DNA from: Bradyrhizobium niftali
GTDB lineage: Bacteria; Pseudomonadota; Alphaproteobacteria; Rhizobiales; Xanthobacteraceae
NCBI RefSeq assembly: GCF_004571025.1
Contig: NZ_SPQT01000046.1
Location: 1 to 42,154 of the forward strand
DNA: 42,154 nt
Direction: 5' to 3'
The translations under genes and the position numbers were made by a program. The notes beneath the pieces were generated by a model. It was given only the letters and a program-made list of their open reading frames with translations, was not told where the DNA came from and made no database searches. Positions 40,939 to 42,154 of this stretch are shown here, in pieces. The stretch's first letter is position 1; every line of letters begins with the position of its first letter.

Positions 40939-41640
40939 TTACTGCCCCTGCTTGATCGCCCAGCTCACATTCACCGTCACCGACAGCGTCTCCTCGCCGG
41001 GCGCGACGGCGGCGGGTGCGGCCATCGGAGCCGTTGCCATTCGCGCCTTGAACAACGGCACCGGCGCGCCGCCTTCGGAGACGCTGAGCGGCGCGCCCAG
41101 CGTGACGCCGGTAGCCTTGGCGTAGATCTCGGCCTTGCGGCGGGCATCCGCCACCGCCTGCTCGCGGGCCTCGTCGAGCAGTTTTGACGCCTGCGTCACC
41201 TCGAACGAGATGTTGCCGATGTCGTTGGCGCCGGCGCCGACCAGCGTGTCGATGATGCCGGCGACCTTGGTCACGTCGCGAATCTTGACGGTGACGCGAT
41301 TGGAGGCGCGGAAGCCGACCACGGGCGAGGCGCCGGTGGATTTGTTCTGGCCGTATTGCGGCTGCAGCGACAGCCGCGAGGTCTGGTAATCCTTCTCGGC
41401 GATCCCGGCGCCCTTCAGTGCCAGCAGCACCTTGCCCATCGCGGCGTTGTTGGCGTCGGAGGCTTCCTTCGCCGTCTTGGCATCATTGGCGACACCCGCG
41501 TCGATCTGCGCAAGATCGGGCGCCACGGAAACGGTGGCTTCGCCGCTCACCGAAATCGCGGAGGGAAAATCGTCGGCGAACACGGGCGTTGCCAGCAGCG
41601 TGGCAGCGAAAACGGCGGCGAGTAGGGCGGGCTTTTTCAT
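40939..41640 (-). CDS. exported SIMPL-domain (DUF541) protein
   Basis: 233 residues from the ATG at 41640; a GTG 9 nt upstream is an alternative. Residues 1-22 form a signal peptide (KKPALLAAVFAATLLA, cleavage after VFA). The SIMPL domain shows AISVSGEATVSVAPDLAQID, SLQPQYGQNKSTGASPVVGF and DEAREQAVADARRKAEIYAK, all standard for the family. Periplasmic SIMPL proteins are associated with oxidative stress protection and envelope integrity; the molecular activity is unknown. The upstream GyrI-like gene ends 5 bp before this start, so both are probably co-transcribed. Confidence 0.92.
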   Translation of the reverse strand: MKKPALLAAVFAATLLATPVFADDFPSAISVSGEATVSVAPDLAQIDAGVANDAKTAKEASDANNAAMGKVLLALKGAGIAEKDYQTSRLSLQPQYGQNKSTGASPVVGFRASNRVTVKIRDVTKVAGIIDTLVGAGANDIGNISFEVTQASKLLDEAREQAVADARRKAEIYAKATGVTLGAPLSVSEGGAPVPLFKARMATAPMAAPAAVAPGEETLSVTVNVSWAIKQGQ

Positions 41641-41645
41641 CGATC

Positions 41646-42154
41646 TCACTTCAGGGGCACGAAAACATTGATCACGAGCTTGTCCTCCGCCGTCTTCAGG
41701 GGATCGGTGAGGTACTCCTCGATAAAGGTGTCCTTGGCTTCCAGTCTCTTGTCGTCGAGGTGATTGGTGATCGCCTCATAGGTGTTGTCCATGTTGTCAT
41801 AGGAGCCGCGATGGACGAATTTCAGCGCCTTGCCCTCCGGCGATTTGCCGACGCTCATGTCCTTGGGCAGGTTCTTGGGATCCTGCTCGACCGGAATTTC
41901 GGCGAGGAAGGTGAAGCCGGTGTCGTCGGTCGAGGTATAGACGATCATCGAATTGCCGGCGTGCTTGATGCCCTGCTTGTCCAGGAGCGTGTTCAGCGCC
42001 TTGAAGGCGTCGACCAGCGTGTCGAAGGCCGATTCCCAATTGGCAGTGCCCTTGACCATCACGACCTTCCTGGACTCGAGCGTGGTCTCGAGGCCAAAGG
42101 GATCGGCGGTCTGGACCGGGGCGGGGGTGGCGGCTGCGGCGGGCGGCGGTGCGG
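41646..42154 (-). CDS. GyrI-like small-molecule-binding protein, N-terminally truncated by the window
   Basis: The frame is open to the right edge. The part seen is about 168 residues: a Pro/Ala-rich segment (APPPAAATPAPV), then TADPFGLETTLESRKVVMVK and a GyrI-like domain. GTG and ATG codons at 42062-42057 lie inside the first strand of this domain and are not real starts. Domain features: ALNTLLDKQGIKHAGNSMIV, FTFLAEIPVEQDP, ALKFVHRGSYDNMDNTYEAI and FIEEYLTDPLKTAEDKLVIN with the final VFVPLK strand. The upstream Pro/Ala stretch suggests a longer, perhaps exported protein, whose N-terminus lies outside the window. It is the first visible gene of a pair with the SIMPL gene. Confidence 0.85.
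   Translation of the reverse strand, partial: APPPAAAATPAPVQTADPFGLETTLESRKVVMVKGTANWESAFDTLVDAFKALNTLLDKQGIKHAGNSMIVYTSTDDTGFTFLAEIPVEQDPKNLPKDMSVGKSPEGKALKFVHRGSYDNMDNTYEAITNHLDDKRLEAKDTFIEEYLTDPLKTAEDKLVINVFVPLK

Overview
The window is high-GC (roughly two thirds G+C by eye), densely coded chromosomal DNA of an alphaproteobacterium, most likely Bradyrhizobium or a close relative in the Nitrobacteraceae. This rests on the gene set (sdhCDAB, scattered leuB/leuC/leuD, rpsP/rimM/trmD/rplS/ffh, a MatB-type malonyl-CoA synthase, a DUF6455 protein), on many small exported proteins, and on abundant intergenic palindromes, including a GAGCATGATC...GATCATGCTC element that I recall as common in rhizobial genomes. 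I found no insertion sequence, prophage, CRISPR array, rRNA or tRNA. Both ends cut through Pro/Ala-rich coding sequence, and the left end is a perfect 44-bp fold-back, so the window may be a whole draft contig.

Layout. 0-2.2 kb: truncated Pro-rich exported protein, a small Pro-rich protein, a VOC-fold enzyme and an FkbM methyltransferase. 2.2-6.3 kb: a hybrid sensor kinase followed by an SbmA/BacA-type ABC exporter. 6.5-10.05 kb: succinate dehydrogenase operon sdhC-sdhD-sdhA-sdhB. 10.5-12.3 kb: LysR regulator divergent from a TauE/SafE permease. 12.5-14.9 kb: malonyl-CoA synthase divergent from an SDR oxidoreductase. 15.3-17.5 kb: fasciclin protein, then a membrane cytochrome b plus Tat-exported molybdopterin oxidoreductase pair behind an ECF-sigma-like promoter. 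17.6-20.9 kb: YbfB-type MFS transporter, leuB and a hexapeptide acyltransferase. 21-23.5 kb: two hypothetical exported or anchored proteins and asd. 23.6-25.9 kb: beta-carbonic anhydrase divergent from a CitE-like lyase and a HAD phosphatase.

25.9-33.5 kb: DUF6455 protein, glycosyltransferase, leuD, a zincin metallopeptidase, a run of very small exported proteins (28.7-31.0 kb), DUF1330 protein, leuC and rplS. 33.6-39.2 kb: trmD, an MFS/LysR pair, rimM, rpsP and ffh. 39.7-42.15 kb: a Tat-type metallo-beta-lactamase-fold hydrolase, a SIMPL-domain protein and a truncated GyrI-like protein.

Most genes are central metabolism or translation and look ordinary. Leucine synthesis is split over three places (leuB 19 kb, leuD 28 kb, leuC 32 kb). 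The points that most deserve attention are: (i) the cytochrome b/Mo-oxidoreductase operon with a GTAACG-N16-CGTA promoter-like signal; (ii) several families of palindromic mosaic elements that fill the gaps between convergent genes; (iii) a LysR/MFS cassette that splits the usual rpsP-rimM-trmD-rplS operon; (iv) an 18-bp perfect palindrome in front of the TauE/SafE permease; and (v) the fold-back at the left end, which is probably an assembly artefact.
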